Below, in pieces: positions 34,001 through 46,486 of a stretch of 64,000 nucleotides of DNA. Each line of letters begins with the position of its first letter. The stretch's first letter is position 1. Location: assembly GCA_025531455.1 (NCBI GenBank), contig JAMYHL010000008.1, positions 744,001 to 808,000 of the forward strand, given 5' to 3'. This DNA is from Apiotrichum sp. Y4204 (Eukaryota > Basidiomycota > Tremellomycetes > Trichosporonales > Trichosporonaceae). Position numbers and translations under genes: made by a program. The notes beneath the pieces are model-generated. The model was not told the origin of the DNA. It worked only from the letters and a program-made list of their open reading frames with translations, and ran no database searches.

Positions 34001-34096
34001 GCCGCGTTGGCCAAGTGGTACGGCGTGCCTTTCCTACTCACTGGACACAATGTCCGAAGGAGGGCAAGATCAAGGGTTCGATCCCCTTACGTGGTT
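34001..34096 (+). tRNA. tRNA-Arg(CCT) with a 24-nt intron
   Basis: A full cloverleaf can be drawn: acceptor GCCGCGT/ACGTGGT (34001-34007 with 34089-34095, including G-T pairs at 1:72 and 4:69), a 3-bp D stem GCC/GGC around a loop with the invariant GG, an anticodon stem TGCCT/GGGCA, and a perfect T stem AAGGG/CCCTT closing TTCGATC. The anticodon loop reads TT-CCT-A, then 24 nt (34037-34060), then A, so the intron sits at the canonical position one base after the anticodon. Anticodon CCT reads the arginine codon AGG. The internal A box (TGGCCAAGTGG) and B box (GGTTCGATCC) are both present. Confidence 0.8.
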
Positions 34097-34120
34097 GCAG
34101 CTCGGCGTCGGCGCTGGAGC

Positions 34121-34125
34121 TTTTT
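34121..34125 (+). terminator. RNA polymerase III terminator of tRNA-Arg
   Basis: A run of five T on the plus strand, 25 bases after the mature 3' end of the tRNA, the first T-run of this length downstream. Confidence 0.6.
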
Positions 34126-34527
34126 GAAGGCGTGGTACGCCGAGAGCCGAGCCGATAAAGGGATCGCGCATTGTTGGACAGTCCGGAAAATGACGAAATG
34201 ATCAAAAGATGGAAACTGGGGCGCAGGACTGACTGATGGTAGGTTCCGGTGAGTGGCATGTGTGGCTTGGGTGATTGTATTCAGATCCGACCACAGACGC
34301 CACTGAAAACCCATGTCTGTCCACACATCGGTGTTCTATAACTGTCTCTGCCGCAGTCTGAGCGTATGGAGACTTCACCTGTGCTTGGTTGTTGCCATGA
34401 TGTAGAAGAGTGCATAGTGCGAGTGCGTACAACACGGGTAGCTAGCCGCCTTATGGCGACGGCTGGGACTACCACGCTGGATGGTATGAGAAATCTACGT
34501 CGAGTCTACTACAGTAGATGGGATGGA
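34126..34527. other. spacer between tRNA-Arg and the MPP alpha 3' end
   Basis: About 400 bases that include the 3' untranslated region of the minus-strand MPP alpha gene. No coding sequence seen. Confidence 0.4.
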
Positions 34528-36269
34528 TTAAAAGTTCTGGCGGCCGAGGCCCCAAGCGCGGAGCGTGCCGCGGACGTCGCCGAGCGCCTCGACCTGGCCC
34601 TGCGCGACGATTGTGGGCTCGCCTGATCCGAGGCCGTAGTTGAGCGGCGTGGTGTGCGACGACGGGCGCAGCACACGCGTTGCCGTGCGGTGCAGGTCCT
34701 CAATGGTGAGCGCGTCAATCTTGGCGCACATCTCCTCGACGGGCACCTTCTTGCCGTGGATCTGGGTCTGGCGGCCCAAGTCCTCCACTGCAGTCAGGCG
34801 CGACTCGAGGGCCATGACAAGCTGGCTCTTGAGCATGTTCTTGGCGCGCGAGAGCTCAATGTTCGTGATGCCGCCCTTTTGCGGCCGTGTGAGCGTGTCA
34901 AGCTGGTGAGAAATGACATTGGCCGCACTGCCCGCAAACTGGGGGTACACGCTCATCGCGATGCCGAACAGGCCGCTGTCAGCGTAGCAGTGGTGGAAGC
35001 CAGCGCAGTAGTCGACGGCGTGGTAGCGGTTAAGCACGTTAGTGTACAACCGGGTGTACATGCCCTTTCCAGGTCCACCGGCCGAGAACGAGCCACCACC
35101 ACCAAGGAGAGTCTGCAGCGTCGCAAGAGCGTAGATGTCCGGGTCGTGAACACCGAGGCCCTCAAATCCGACATAGAGATGAACAAACTCCTCGTCGGGC
35201 TTGAGGATGTACTGTTCGCCTCCGGTGTACAGAGCGCGTGCCGAGGCGAGAGAGGCAAAGTCGGGAGAAACGTCCGTAGGCGCGTCGGAGACGGTGGCGA
35301 AACCCTTGGCCCCCGCAGGCTGTGCGGCAGAACCCCGGAGGGAGGAGCCGGGGATGTCAAGAGAAGACGACGGGGCTGAAGAGCCGAAGAACTTGTCTGT
35401 CAACTCGACGAGCTGCTCGTGCGGCATTCCGACGCCGGCCACAACAATGCGCTCGGGGCGGTACCAGTCGCGCATGAAGCGGCGGATGACATCCTCGTTG
35501 ATCACGTCCAGTTGGCTCTCAGGACACAAAAGCGGCATGCCGAGTGTGTTGTCCTTGAAGGCAACAGTGTGCAAAATCTCAGGAAGGATGAGTTCCGGCT
35601 TCGCCCAGATCTCACGGATCTCGTACGCCGCCGCCGCCTTCTGGGCCTCGAGCTCGTCGGGGGTGAGCAATGGGTGGTTGATGGTAGAGGAGAGGAGAGA
35701 CATGGCGAGCTCGAGGGACTGGGGGAACACGGTCGACTGGTACATGATGGTCTCGCGCGAGGACGAACATGAAATCTGCGAGCCGAGCTGGTCGATCAAA
35801 GTCGTCATCTCCTCGTCTGTGTGCTTGTCCGTGCTCTAAACTGTCAGGAAAAAATACGATAATCATTGCGTCGCAGCACACAGAGGTTACTCACCTTGAA
35901 TGCCAACCGGTCAAGCAGATGGGAGCAGCCGCTCGTGAGGGGGCTCTCGTATCGACTGCCCGCATCAACGTAGACGCCAAGCGCGTGAAAGTGGCCGGGT
36001 AGTGTCTCAGTGGCGACCCGCACCTTGTTCGGCAGGGTGGTGACGCGCGACTCAACATCTGAGCTCTGTTGTGTTAGACGAGCGCTTCGGGAAAAGAGTT
36101 GGATGTTTTGGTCGGCGGCGACTGCTGGTGACCAACCCTAGCAGTCGCATCGGAGAGAATCACCCACCACTGTTGAAGTCGACGCCTGACGAGAAAGTGC
36201 GAGAGTGGCAGCGCGCGGGGCACGGCTGCGAAGCAGCGCTCCCGAAGTGGACAACAAGGGAAGACGCAT
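34528..36269 (-). CDS. MAS2: mitochondrial processing peptidase alpha subunit
   Basis: Three exons (36168-36269, 35895-36065, 34528-35835), introns 102 and 59 nt, encode 526 residues. MPP alpha/beta removes presequences from imported proteins in the mitochondrial matrix; the alpha subunit recognises the presequence. The first exon encodes a typical presequence of about 34 residues rich in Arg, Ser, Ala and Leu with no acidic residue. The M16-family fold follows: TLPNKVRVATETLPGH, VYVDAGSRYESP and GCSHLLDRLAFKSTDK, where the catalytic HxxEH of the beta subunit is absent, as expected for alpha. The glycine-rich substrate-binding loop of alpha subunits, LGGGGSFSAGGPGKGMYTRL, is intact at about residue 310. 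The gene is head to head with SAC3, the two start codons being about 500 bases apart. Confidence 0.95.
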
Positions 36270-36766
36270 GGTGTTGGTATGCTCGAGTAAAAGTGTAGAG
36301 AGTGCAATGCGTTCAAGAGGTTCAGCTGAGTGATGAAAGGGTTAGTCGTCGTGGTTGGGGAAAGCGCGAGATGGAGAACGCCGACTCTGCCAACAGCCGG
36401 GGATTAAAAGAGACACGTGAGTCCTTGTGGGCTAATTGACGTCCTAATCCCAAAGGCTATTAGCGGAACCAGAGCGATAATACAAAGGGGTTGTGAAATT
36501 GTAATCAGCACGTGGTCTTGTAACTGGTGCGACTGATGAGAAGTGGAGGGCGGTCGAGATGACCACACCCGCCCAGCACCACCGTCAACCACCAACTCTC
36601 GCGCCGCGTCCCAAGCAGACAAAAGATCAAACATCGACATCTTCTCGAGATTGAGCCCACTCGACAATCAACCATACATCCCGCCGTCGCGTGTCTCCCG
36701 CATCCGTCTTCGCGCGCTACGTCTGCTGAACGCTGCAGGTAGGAGCGCGTGGCATATTTCGCCAGG
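36270..36766. promoter_or_regulatory. shared upstream region of MAS2 (-) and SAC3 (+)
   Basis: This 497-base head-to-head spacer contains two CACGTG hexamers, at 36414-36419 and 36509-36514. The plus-strand side before 36767 is C/T-rich. No coding feature. Confidence 0.45.
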
Positions 36767-39700
36767 ATGTCAGGAGATCCAGACGGCGATGACGAGCTGC
36801 GCAAGCAGCAGCGCCTCCAGGCGCGTGCGGCGCGCTTCAACAATGTGCTCCCTGGCAACCGATACAAGGAGGTGGGATGAGAGTCTCTGACATGGGTGAC
36901 TGACCCTCTCAGCTTGACGCGATGCGCAGCAAGGCTCGCGATGCGTATCTCAAGCAGGGCTTGATAACCTCGGGCAAGACCAAGCTCGACTCTGCCATCG
37001 ACCTGCGCGGCGAGTGCGAAGGCATGTGCACGGAGTATGAGGCGCACTTCCGAGAGTACACCAAGGAGATCCACCCGTTCGAGGCCACTCCCGACAGGCG
37101 TATGGACTACACAAAGGCTGTTGCCGCCTACACGCGTTCCGATGCTGGTGCAGGTCATGGCGCAGCCGCTATCCTGCCCAACGACTTGCGCACGCCACAA
37201 GCACTGGTTCGCTCGCTCGACTACCTTTTCACGCAAATCCTCCCTATGCAGCCGCCACCCAACCCCAACGCTATCCACCCCCCGCCTCCCACAGCTCGCC
37301 GTGCCCTCGGCTACAGTGCAGGGTTTATCCGTGATCGTACGCGTGCCATTCGCAAGGAATTCGCTATTCAGTCGTCGTGGGGACACGAGGAGGCTATTTC
37401 CTGTTTTGAGCGCATTGCGCGTTGGCATATTCTGTGTCTGCGCGAGCTCCAGGAAGAGACTGGGTCCAACTCGGACATGCACATCGACTCGGCCGAGCTG
37501 GGTCGCGCCTTCACATCCCTTCGGCAGCATTACAACGATCGCCGGGAGGAGTCTGGACTGGACATGCCATGCCCCAACGAGCCGGAGTTTCGCGCGTACA
37601 TGCTGATCTTTGATCTCAACTCGAAATCGGTATCGATCCCGATCTCGGAGCTCCCTGCCGTGATCCTCGATCATCCCCTTGTCCAACTCGCGTGGCAGTT
37701 CAAGCAGGCTGCCCAGCGTAACTTTGACTCGCAGAAGGAAGGCTCCAAGCTCAACGCCGAACTTGGTCTCAACCTGATCAACCGTTTCACTCGACTTCTC
37801 AAGCAGCCCCATGTGCCCTTCCTGTTCTCGTGTCTGGTCGAGATCCGCCTTCGAGAAATGAGGCGCAGCGCAATCCGTGCTCTCACTCGAACATACCCTC
37901 GACTCCGTCAGGACCCGATCCGGTACAACGAAGCAGGAGAGATTATTGAACGGCGCATGCTGCTTCTTCCAACACTCGACAACATTCTTGGCGCTGAAGA
38001 GCAAGAGACTGAAGGACCAGCGTGGGACGATGTCGTCCCAGTATCCAAGAATCCCGACGACGAGTCTGTGGCGGTCGTGGAACGATTTGGAATCAACGTC
38101 TACCGTGATGCCAGCGGGCCCGTCGGTGCTTTCATCAACCTCGCAGCGCCGTACAATGATAACAAGGACGCGCCCTATACGCGTCGCTGGAAGTTTATTA
38201 CGGACAAAAGGGCTGACATACCGTACGCCGATATTGTCAATGGAAAGAGTGGGGTTGCCCTTGACGGCAGAGGCGCGGCGGCCCCCGTTACGCCATCTGT
38301 TTGGAAGCCTTCTGCCGTTGTCAAACCTCCTCAGCCTAGTGTGGCTCCCGTGCCTCAGGCTCCTGTGACAAATGGAATCAGCAGCGCTGTACCACCCCCG
38401 TTCACTGGAGGAGCTTTCAAGCCAGCTGGGACGAGCGCGTTCGGGCCCTCTAGCTCTTCCGCTAGTGCATTCGGACCAACTGCCACCTCGCGAAGCGCGT
38501 TTGGCCCAGGAGGTTCCGCAAGCGCGTTCGGTCCGAAGAGCTCCACCACGAGTGCTTTCGCGCCTCCCACTAGCAAGTCCTCCGCATCGGCGTTCTCCTC
38601 AGGACTCGGCTCTGGTTCTACATTCACTGGCGTTAGCACAGCTTCCACTCCTGCTGCCAAGTCAGCTGCAACCCTAGCTCCTCCTCCAGTGTCACTGGAG
38701 CCGCCAGGACCCGAGCTCATGAAGGCTACGACTGCGAAGAAGTCCGAGCCCGAGCCTTCAACGACACCCAAGGGCCCTCCCCCCTCGTTCTTCCCCTCTA
38801 TCACGTCGAAGAAGAATGAAGCTCAAACGACGGAATCGCCGATGCAGCAGAAATCATTCTTTGACACTCCTCCTGAGGCTGGGCCGTCGAAGCCTCAATC
38901 AACCACACCACAGGGCGCGCCCTCCACCATGCCCAGCTTTTTCGGCCTTTCGACGACCGCTGCTGGGACAACCAGTGTGCAACCTCCACCCCCATCCACA
39001 TTCTCCCTGCCCGCTCCTACACCTAGCATGCCGCTTACTCCGAAAGAGGCCTCACCACCTCGACCATTACCGCCCCCTGAGCCTCCGCGGATGAAGGTTG
39101 ATCGTGACTTGATGCGCATAGTCCCTTCGCGCCTTCGCGACAAACTTGTTGCTGAAGTCGTGGACGCAATGGTCCGCTCCGCTGAGCCAGACTTCATGAA
39201 GATTGTCAGGCAATTTGAGTCCGCACAGCAATACGAGGAATCGAAAGTGCGGCGACGGAAAGAGTTGGCACGATTTGCTCAAGTCATCGTCAACGCTCTT
39301 ATTGCAGAGCACGTCGAGGCCATTGCCCGGAGAGTTTACGACCAGGAACGCCATATCCGGGAGCTTGTGCGTTCAATTGCTCTTCACTGGCGATCCTGGA
39401 CCGCCAAAAACGTGGAGTACCGTGCGGTGCGCCAACGCGAGCGTGACGCGAATTATGCGCGTCTCAAAAACATGGGTCTGGGACGGTCAGTAGCGTCGTT
39501 TGATCGTCCTTTGCAGCTGCCTTCGACGCCATTGGCTCCCAACGGTACAATGTCGACTGCCTCCGTGACCTCGATGGCCCATTCCTCTTCCGGTCGGCAG
39601 GATCCAGTCGATGAGGTCAACTTAATTCTGGGCCTTCACGAGACGGAGAAGAACAAGGAGAAGCTGTGGGAACAGTCATCCTTCCTTCGATCTTTGGCAA

Positions 39701-41094
39701 CTCATGTCGCGGCAGTTGTCCGCCCAACTGAGGACGATCCGGAACCTCTTTGGAATACGGTCATTCTTACTGCGGAGCACGCGGGCTCCGGTGTGGGAGC
39801 CGAGGCGCGCGCTTGGCTGTCCGACAAGTTCCTGCCTTCTGAAGGCGACAGCCTTCGACATCGACAAGTTACCTTCACTTCCAATGTGGACGACGTGCAT
39901 GGCGATATTCCAGGGTCGGCTGATACTGGTCTCGTCATATTTGAGACTCCTCTGGAAACCGTCAACTCATCGAAAAGCGCTTTGAATGCCGAGGACGCAG
40001 CTGATCGTCTTGAGGCGATCTCGGGGCGTTTCCAGCAGGGCTCAAGGTATCGTCCTGCCCTGTTGCTTGTCACATGGACCGATGAGCCGTTCGAAGATCT
40101 CGTGGCGCGCCTGCGTATCGCCGACCATCTCGTCGAGTTTGATCGGGTGTCCATCTTGAGCCTTGAGGACGCGGACGACCTCGACGAGCGATTTGAGTTC
40201 ACAATTCGCGAACTTGTGCCCTCCGACCCCCGTATGGCTCAAGTGGCGCTGCCTATGAGAGGTGAGGTTACCCGTTCGTTTGTTGCTAACCCATAAGACG
40301 TTGTTGCCCGCCTTGAGCCAGGATGGCTTAATCTCCTGCATCTCGCACAGCAGATACACCACCAGTTCCCAAACTCGCCAGCATTGGCAGCCGACATCAT
40401 GACCTACGCCCTGACGCCGCTGTACCGTCTCGAGAAGGCTATTGACATCGCTGTTGAGGGTCTTCCTGTGAGCGATCAATCAACGTACGACCCTCCAGCG
40501 TTGCCCCGTCTTGTTATCCCTTCGTCATCCCGCGACGATGCCAAAGCTGTCACAGAGGAAATTGCCGTCTTCCTCTCCGAACCGCCTCTTGCCCATGTTT
40601 CTGATGTGGCACTGGTACTGGGGCCTCTGAGACAGAGCGCCGCCAGCGGCCGCCCTATCCCGATTATCCGCACACTCGAGGCAATTGGGTCGTACTTCTT
40701 TGGCAGTCTCGTCCCGCAATACCTTCGTCTCGATCAGTGGATGGTCCCACCACACCCTGCTCACGCGTCTGCCGAACTGGCTGACAAGATCGTGTCCTCT
40801 ATTGAGGCGGACCTATCGGCTGCCGCTCAGGGCATCGCGGGTGCTGGGCGCGAGATCGAGCTAGCAAGCGCGGCGGCAACACCGTTACCCTTCTCACCGG
40901 AGTCCACCCCAAAGACAGCACCAAAGTCGACACCTATCCTCAAAGGCACCAAGCGTGGCCTCGACGAATCACAAACCTCACCAGCTACCAAGGCTGCGAA
41001 GAGCGCACGCTTGTTGCGCATTCTAGCCAACGCCCAGGCCACGCTCAACAAGATTGACCACATGGATGAGCAGGCTGCGTTAACAGGATTGTAG
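36767..41094 (+). CDS. SAC3: SAC3/GANP-family mRNA export protein (TREX-2 scaffold)
   Basis: Three exons (36767-36871, 36913-40261, 40298-41094), introns 41 and 36 nt, encode 1416 residues. Sac3 is the scaffold of TREX-2, which binds Thp1, Sem1, Sus1 and Cdc31 at the nuclear pore and couples transcription to mRNA export. The SAC3/GANP domain is at about residues 60-370: the GECEGMCTEYE start near residue 68, RRMDYTKAVAAYTRSDAG, LRTPQALVRSLDYL, then winged-helix parts including a FSCLVEIRLREMRRSAIRAL segment. Residues about 535-600 carry repeated SAFGP motifs, FG-like sequences that would let it bind export receptors. Further on is a long Pro/Ser-rich linker with PSFF motifs, and from about residue 720 a helical, Arg/Glu-rich region that could be the Sus1/Cdc31-binding CID. 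The last 450 residues look like the folded C-terminal part found in GANP/MCM3AP-like fungal proteins. It converges on the DNAJC11-like gene with 107 bases between stops. Confidence 0.92.
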
Positions 41095-41201
41095 TGCGTT
41101 ATGTGCTACCGCAGTCAGAGACAATGTTGTACATAGATGTAGCTAGATGTCCTCTATGCATCGCAGTCTGCATGCTTTTGTTCGAGTGGTGTGCTAGATG
41201 A

Positions 41202-43432
41202 TTAGTCGTCAAGGGCGTGTGCTGCAGGTTAGCGAGAAGTACAGTACGCCATGTCCCAACTCACCCTTGACAGGGGCGCGGAGGCTGCTGACGTCGTCGA
41301 CCGTGACCTCGTGCACCTTTCCGCGGAACTCGTAGCGGACACGGATCTTCTTGTTCTCGCCAATACATGGGTCCTGAAAATCAGCTGAGATTTTTGAATA
41401 ATCCGGCTACTCACGTAGAAGCCATTGAGGCCGTGCTTTGCCCTTCCGGCGGGGATGTATAGCCGCGAGTCCTGGACGAGCATCTGAAGAGGGACCGTGA
41501 CATCGATAACGGCGGGGAGACCGTCCCAGCCAAGAACGTCATGCACACCGCGGGGGGTGAACGCGTCCGCGCGGCCGTACTTTGCGTCGAGGATGATAAG
41601 ACCGTTTCGCCGGCGCTCGAGGACGACGCGGTCCTGCACAGGACGCTGCATGGAGAGGAGGGCATCCTGCTGCTCTGCGCGCTTCTGCGCCGAATACTCC
41701 GCGTGCTCGCGCTGCAGCTCGTGGATGCGCGTGTTGATCCGCTTGTGCTTCCGCGGCAGGATCCAGTACCGGTACGCGGCGGCGTAACCCGCAGCCGGGA
41801 GAACGGCGGTCGCGAGGAGAACGTACGGGTTGTTGTCGTGCGTGAGGATAATCGGGAGGGTGAGGCGCTGGCCAAGGCGGTTGATGAACATCTTGAGTGT
41901 AACCGCACCGCCGAGGTTGACCGAGAGTTCCATGCCTGCGCGAGTGAATTGTGTGATGCTCGTCCTCGCCGCTGCGAAGAGGTTGGCGCCGCCGAGGAAG
42001 ACGGACGTGCCGAAGCTCAACCGCAGACCGGCCACGCTTGTGCTCCAGTCTGTGGTGATCGCATTCTCGAGTACGCCCGTCTGCAGCTCGAGCGTCCACC
42101 CCGAGCCATTCGGCCGCGCTGTCGTGGCGCCGATCGAGAGCGCAGACTGGTCCGCCATGAGCATCTGTTCCGGCATCCCGCTGCCCCATGGGCCAAGTGC
42201 GAAAAAGCCTGTTTTGAATGCTGGACAAGTTAGTCACTGCGCGGCTTCGTCTGACGCCAAGACGTACTGATGAAGCCGGTCGTCTCCTGATACAACCGCC
42301 GCCCAAGCGAAAATGTCATTCGCGGCGGCGCAGCAAAGGTCTGCACGATGGCATTGACATTCAGGAACCTCATGGTCAGCATTCAGCAGCCAGAATGAGA
42401 ACACTCACGTGTACTGGTCAAAGACGTAGCTGGCTTTCACCGAGCCAATATACGGAAACAATGCTGTTTGTGTGTACTACAGTGTGAGCTCGCGACCTTC
42501 CAGATTACGCACCTGAGCCCAGCATTTCGGAGAGAACTGGTGCTTGATGGTACCACTGATGTTGGCGCCTCCCGCTCCGCCCTTGGCCGCCATCGTCCCC
42601 TCGATAATAAACTGTGTGTCCTTGGTGATCGGCGTCTCATAGCTGTGCTTGAGCATCACTTGCCCTGGGCGTACGCGCGAGATGCGTGCCAGTGGGGTGT
42701 GCGAAAGGGCCTCGGGGTTCTTGAATCTTTCAGGGGGAACGAACACGGCACGAGCATCCAGCGTGATCGACATCTCGCCCTGGTCATGTTAGCGAGCTGA
42801 TGCAATGGCGTCTACGGCCGGAGATAGGGTGTTGATGCCATCAAAGGCGACCCTGGCTGATTGCGAGAGCCAGATGATTTCTCTCCATCGCGTTGCTCGC
42901 CACCCAACTTGCATGAATCCCAAGTTCAAAAGAAGCAACATTCCCAACATACCTTGGACTCGACGAGCGACGCCAGCTCGAGCTTCTTCATGGCTACGTT
43001 CTCCTTCATCAGTCGTGCGCGCAGCTGCTCCTTGCTAAGCCCCTTCGGCCCCAACTGCCAATTTCTCCGCAGCCCCTCCTCGCCGTACATGTCGTAGATT
43101 TCGCGCCGCGTGTGATCTGAGAGCACGTCGTATGCGCGCTGGATGGCCGTGAAGCGCTGGTGAGCGGCGATGCGCGCGTCGTCGCTCCCCTGCTTGTCGG
43201 GGTGGTACGTAGTCGCGAGGGCACGGTACTGGTCCTTGATATCCTGCTCGGACGCGCTCCGCTCAAGGTTTAGGATCGCGTACAGCGCGTTCGCGTCGTG
43301 ATCGTCCATGAACTCCTGCGGGTCCATGGTCGCCGTGAGAAGCGGCGAGGCTGGCGGCGAAGGCGCGTGCACCGGACCAGAGGCCACGTCCGCGAACCGC
43401 CGGTAGTACGCTGCTGATGGGCCAGACTCCAT
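41202..43432 (-). CDS. DNAJC11-like mitochondrial J-domain protein
   Basis: Seven exons (42953-43432, 42513-42779, 42409-42476, 42268-42368, 41415-42220, 41265-41373, 41202-41221) with introns of 173, 36, 40, 47, 41 and 43 nt encode 616 residues; human DNAJC11 has 559. DNAJC11 associates with the MICOS and SAM complexes and supports cristae. The J domain spans about residues 47-115 with the HPD motif in TYHPDKQ near residue 77. The central region is a beta-rich domain (LARISRVRPGQVMLKHSYE; SGTIKHQFSPKCWAQ) and the C-terminus is the DUF3395-type domain, ending in GFYDPCIGENKKIRVRYEF, HEVTVDD and LRAPVKAHALDD, a close match in order to the human end. The final exon has only 20 coding bases. A hydrophobic segment (PYVLLATAVLPAAGYAAAY) around residue 410 could be a membrane or membrane-surface helix. 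Start taken at the first in-frame ATG; one at 43327 is an alternative. Confidence 0.92.
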
Positions 43433-44695
43433 CTTCCCAGTCCGAATTGGCGTTTGCCGCGGTGAGAAATGAAAGTGGGGTATTGTTGGAAGTGAACGGG
43501 CGCGTTATCTGTCCGTGTAGCGTCGTCGAGGAGGACCTAGGCGGACCAATGACCCAGCTGCCCAGGCTCATGTCCGGATGATCGGATCTCATGTCAACAG
43601 ATCACGTGACTAGACCGCCACGCGAAGCACACGGAAGGCACGTCTGTTTGGCGGCGCATGGCGGCAATACGCGGCAACCGACTCTGGTCTTCTTCATCTG
43701 CGCTCTCGTCCAGGTATGCATGTGCAGTCGCAACATTGTCATAAGACATACAACTCATAGATTAACAACCTGCGTTGTCGGAATTGCAACAGCTTGGGAC
43801 GAGGAGATGAGCATTCCGTCGCCGTTTGATCTGCAATGGGCATCAGCAGCGTCGGAACTGCAGGAGGATCAGCAGGAGAGTATCACTTAAATCAATCATT
43901 TTAGGCGTGGATCAATAGAGTGATCATCAAGATCGACACGACTTTTGCATGTTTTACGGCGATCAGAAGCTGAGAAAATCTCTACTTGGGCTTCTCGCTT
44001 CCCGTTTGAGTAGGATGGCTTGGGCTGAATAGATTAAGATAGCATAGTCGACCTATTGCCTCCCGCTGATAGAATTGTAGATAGCGACAAGTGCTTCTGA
44101 AACGCATTATCTGCCAGGAAGACCAGAGCCGTGCAAGGAGGACGCAGCCGCGCTTCTGCCCCACTTTCCCCCAACCTCTTGGCAGATTGACACAGGAGCT
44201 CGGCATTCAGTATGGTTCCCATTTCCCTTCGTTCTTGTGCATCGCGCGCATTACGTGCATACCGCCCACCCACATGGGGTCGGCCGACGGGCAGCACATC
44301 GGCAAGTCGGTCAAATCCGGGTGGGTAGTGGCGTCACCTGTTTTGCTCTGCCGTAACCACAAAGAAACTGTGGGTCAGCGGCACTTTTACTCCAAAACGA
44401 ACGTCTGGAATTCTGGGGAAGAGTCGGGTTTGTGGTCAGTGTTTCTCTCTCACCTGCACACCTTCGCACTCGACGCTTCGCCTCTCGCCTCTTCGGACAG
44501 CGTGTTACCCTCTGCACATTACATCTGTCGAGACGCAATTGTGCCAACAGCCCGACAATCGCCCACTGCCGTGACAGTGACTCACGCGACTAGGCTATGC
44601 CCTCTTGAATATCTTGAATACCGACTCGCTAGCAAAACCCGACCGGGTGGAGAAACGACTTTGACTCCACTTTTCACTCTTGCACGCGCCTCTCG
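43433..44695. promoter_or_regulatory. divergent intergenic region, DNAJC11-like (-) and transporter (+)
   Basis: This 1263-base spacer holds two outward promoters. CACGTG is at 43603-43608. The plus strand from about 44440 to 44690 is pyrimidine-rich and suits the transporter leader. A 100-codon open frame at 43591-43890 ends in a coherent SIPSPFDLQWASAASELQ stretch, and a GTATGC...CATAG pair (43712-43760) sits inside it, but splicing that pair moves out of the frame, so I do not call a gene. Confidence 0.4.
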
Positions 44696-46189
44696 ATGCC
44701 ACAACTGCAACGACGACCCTCCGGGTCGCCAACTGCCATGACGCGACCGCTACCCCAACACTCACCGCCATGTCCGAGTGCGTCGCCAACGTTCGGCTCC
44801 CGGTTCAAGGAGTTGTTCCCCCCCACGTTGGTCACACTCTATGAGAACAACCAGGGCCTGGCGCTCGTCGTCTTCGCGCAGTTCTTCTTTGCGTCTATGA
44901 GTCTCAGCGTCAAGTACCTGATGGAAAGTGAGTGTCGCACATGTTGAAGATCCGATTAGAGACGGGCACTAACCTCCCAGCAACCAACATGTCTACTCTG
45001 ACTCTCATCTTTGTCCGAATGAGCATCACGGGCGCATGTACGTGGTCAAGTCTTCTTATACAGCGTGATCCCAACCCATTCCTGGGACCTCCGGGCGTGA
45101 GGAGATTGCTGTGCTGGCGAGGATTTAGCGGATTCTCCGGACTTCTCTGCGCTTACCAGGTGAGGCGAGATTGTGAAGAGACACGTTTTGTTGCTGACAC
45201 GCCAGGCTCTCCGCGGTCTTTCTGTCAGCGATACCGTGACCATCGGGTTCCTTGCGCCAAGCGTCACTGCACTGTTGGCCTACCTGGTCATGAACGAGCA
45301 CTTCAGCATGAAAGAAGGTCTGTCGGGAATGGCTTCGCTGATCGGCGTTGTTCTTATCTCCCGTCCGCCATTCCTCTTCGGACATGGCTGGGGCCATTCA
45401 CATCTCCCCATTGAGCCAGAAGCATATCAGCGCGTTCGCCCGCCTCCGGGCGATCAGACAGACGATGAAACGACGGCCCGCATGATGGGTGTCTCGTGGG
45501 CTCTCGTCGGCGTCTTTTTCTCCGCGTCCGCCTACCTCTCCATCCGGTACATTGGCAAGCGCGCCAATGCCCTGCATTCCATCAGCTACTTCTCAATGGC
45601 GTGCACAATTGTCTCTGGAATGTGAGCGTTGCTGCATTGGCACTTTCTTTGGCTTTTGATCTGACCTCAGCGCCATCCTCTTCACACCCAACCTCCAATG
45701 GCCTACGGACTCGTACGGCTTTGCCCTCATCGTATTGATTGGAGTCTTTGGCTTTATTGCGCAGGCGCTTCTTACGCTCGGTCTGCAGCGCGAGAAAGCC
45801 GGGCGTGCCGGACTTGCCATGTATCTGCAGGTGCGCTGCGAGTGATTGTTCAAACTTATTAACCTCAGATCTTCTTCGCAGTCATTCTCGAGTTTCTCGT
45901 CTTCCACACCATTCCGTCGTTCCTCTCGTTTGTCGGCATGGTGGTCATTCTCTCGTCCGCAGCGTGGGTCGCGATGAGTAGCTTGAAAGAGCGCCCACCG
46001 CCAACCGTCGACGACCCCGAAACGGCCCCTCTCTCACGCACGCCGTCGCCCGTGCCTCCCGCAGGCCACAAGACGATTCGCGGAGAGCTCTACTCGTACA
46101 CCGCGATAGACCAGGACGACAACCTCCCGTCCAGCTCGACGGCTACCCTCCACCCCTCCAGGGCTACGACGCCTGCCAAGGAAGTTTGA
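44696..46189 (+). CDS. drug/metabolite transporter superfamily membrane protein (EamA-type)
   Basis: Five exons (44696-44927, 44981-45159, 45206-45621, 45671-45830, 45869-46189), introns 53, 46, 49 and 38 nt, encode 435 residues. The fold is that of ten-helix EamA/SLC35G-type carriers: a helix ALVVFAQFFFASMSLSVKYL at about residue 55, a second after it (STLTLIFVRMSITGA), a YQALRGLSVSDTVTIGFLAP segment typical of the fourth helix, a helix GVSWALVGVFFSASAYLSIR beginning the second half, and IFFAVILEFLVFH near the end. Substrate is not predictable. Between halves is a Pro/Asp-rich loop; the C-terminal 75 residues are a cytosolic, Ser/Thr/Pro-rich tail with likely phosphorylation sites. A second ATG 42 bases downstream (44738) would shorten the N-terminus by 14 residues. 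The gene faces away from the DNAJC11-like gene. Confidence 0.85.
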
Positions 46190-46486
46190 ACCTGCTTCCG
46201 CTTTGTCCATCTTGTCTATCTTAACCCCCTCACTGTGCTCCTATCGTCCATCACTAACTCGTAATTAATCCCAACCAACCTCTCTGTATCGCACGTTATG
46301 ACTCCATGTCGTGTATGCATTTCCTCATGATGACTGCCACACACTAAAAAAGCGTCTGGTAACATTGGGAAGCTTCGCAACGCCCTTCGGGAAATTTCCA
46401 TCTTCCGCATAACCCATCGTCGGACGCGTCCTCGTCGCTTAGTCCGACTCCCCCTCAGGTGGGACCCATTTTTTGAGCTTGCATCG
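46190..46486. other. spacer before tRNA-Gly
   Basis: About 300 bases with the 3' untranslated region of the transporter gene and the 5' flank of the tRNA. No coding sequence seen. Confidence 0.4.
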
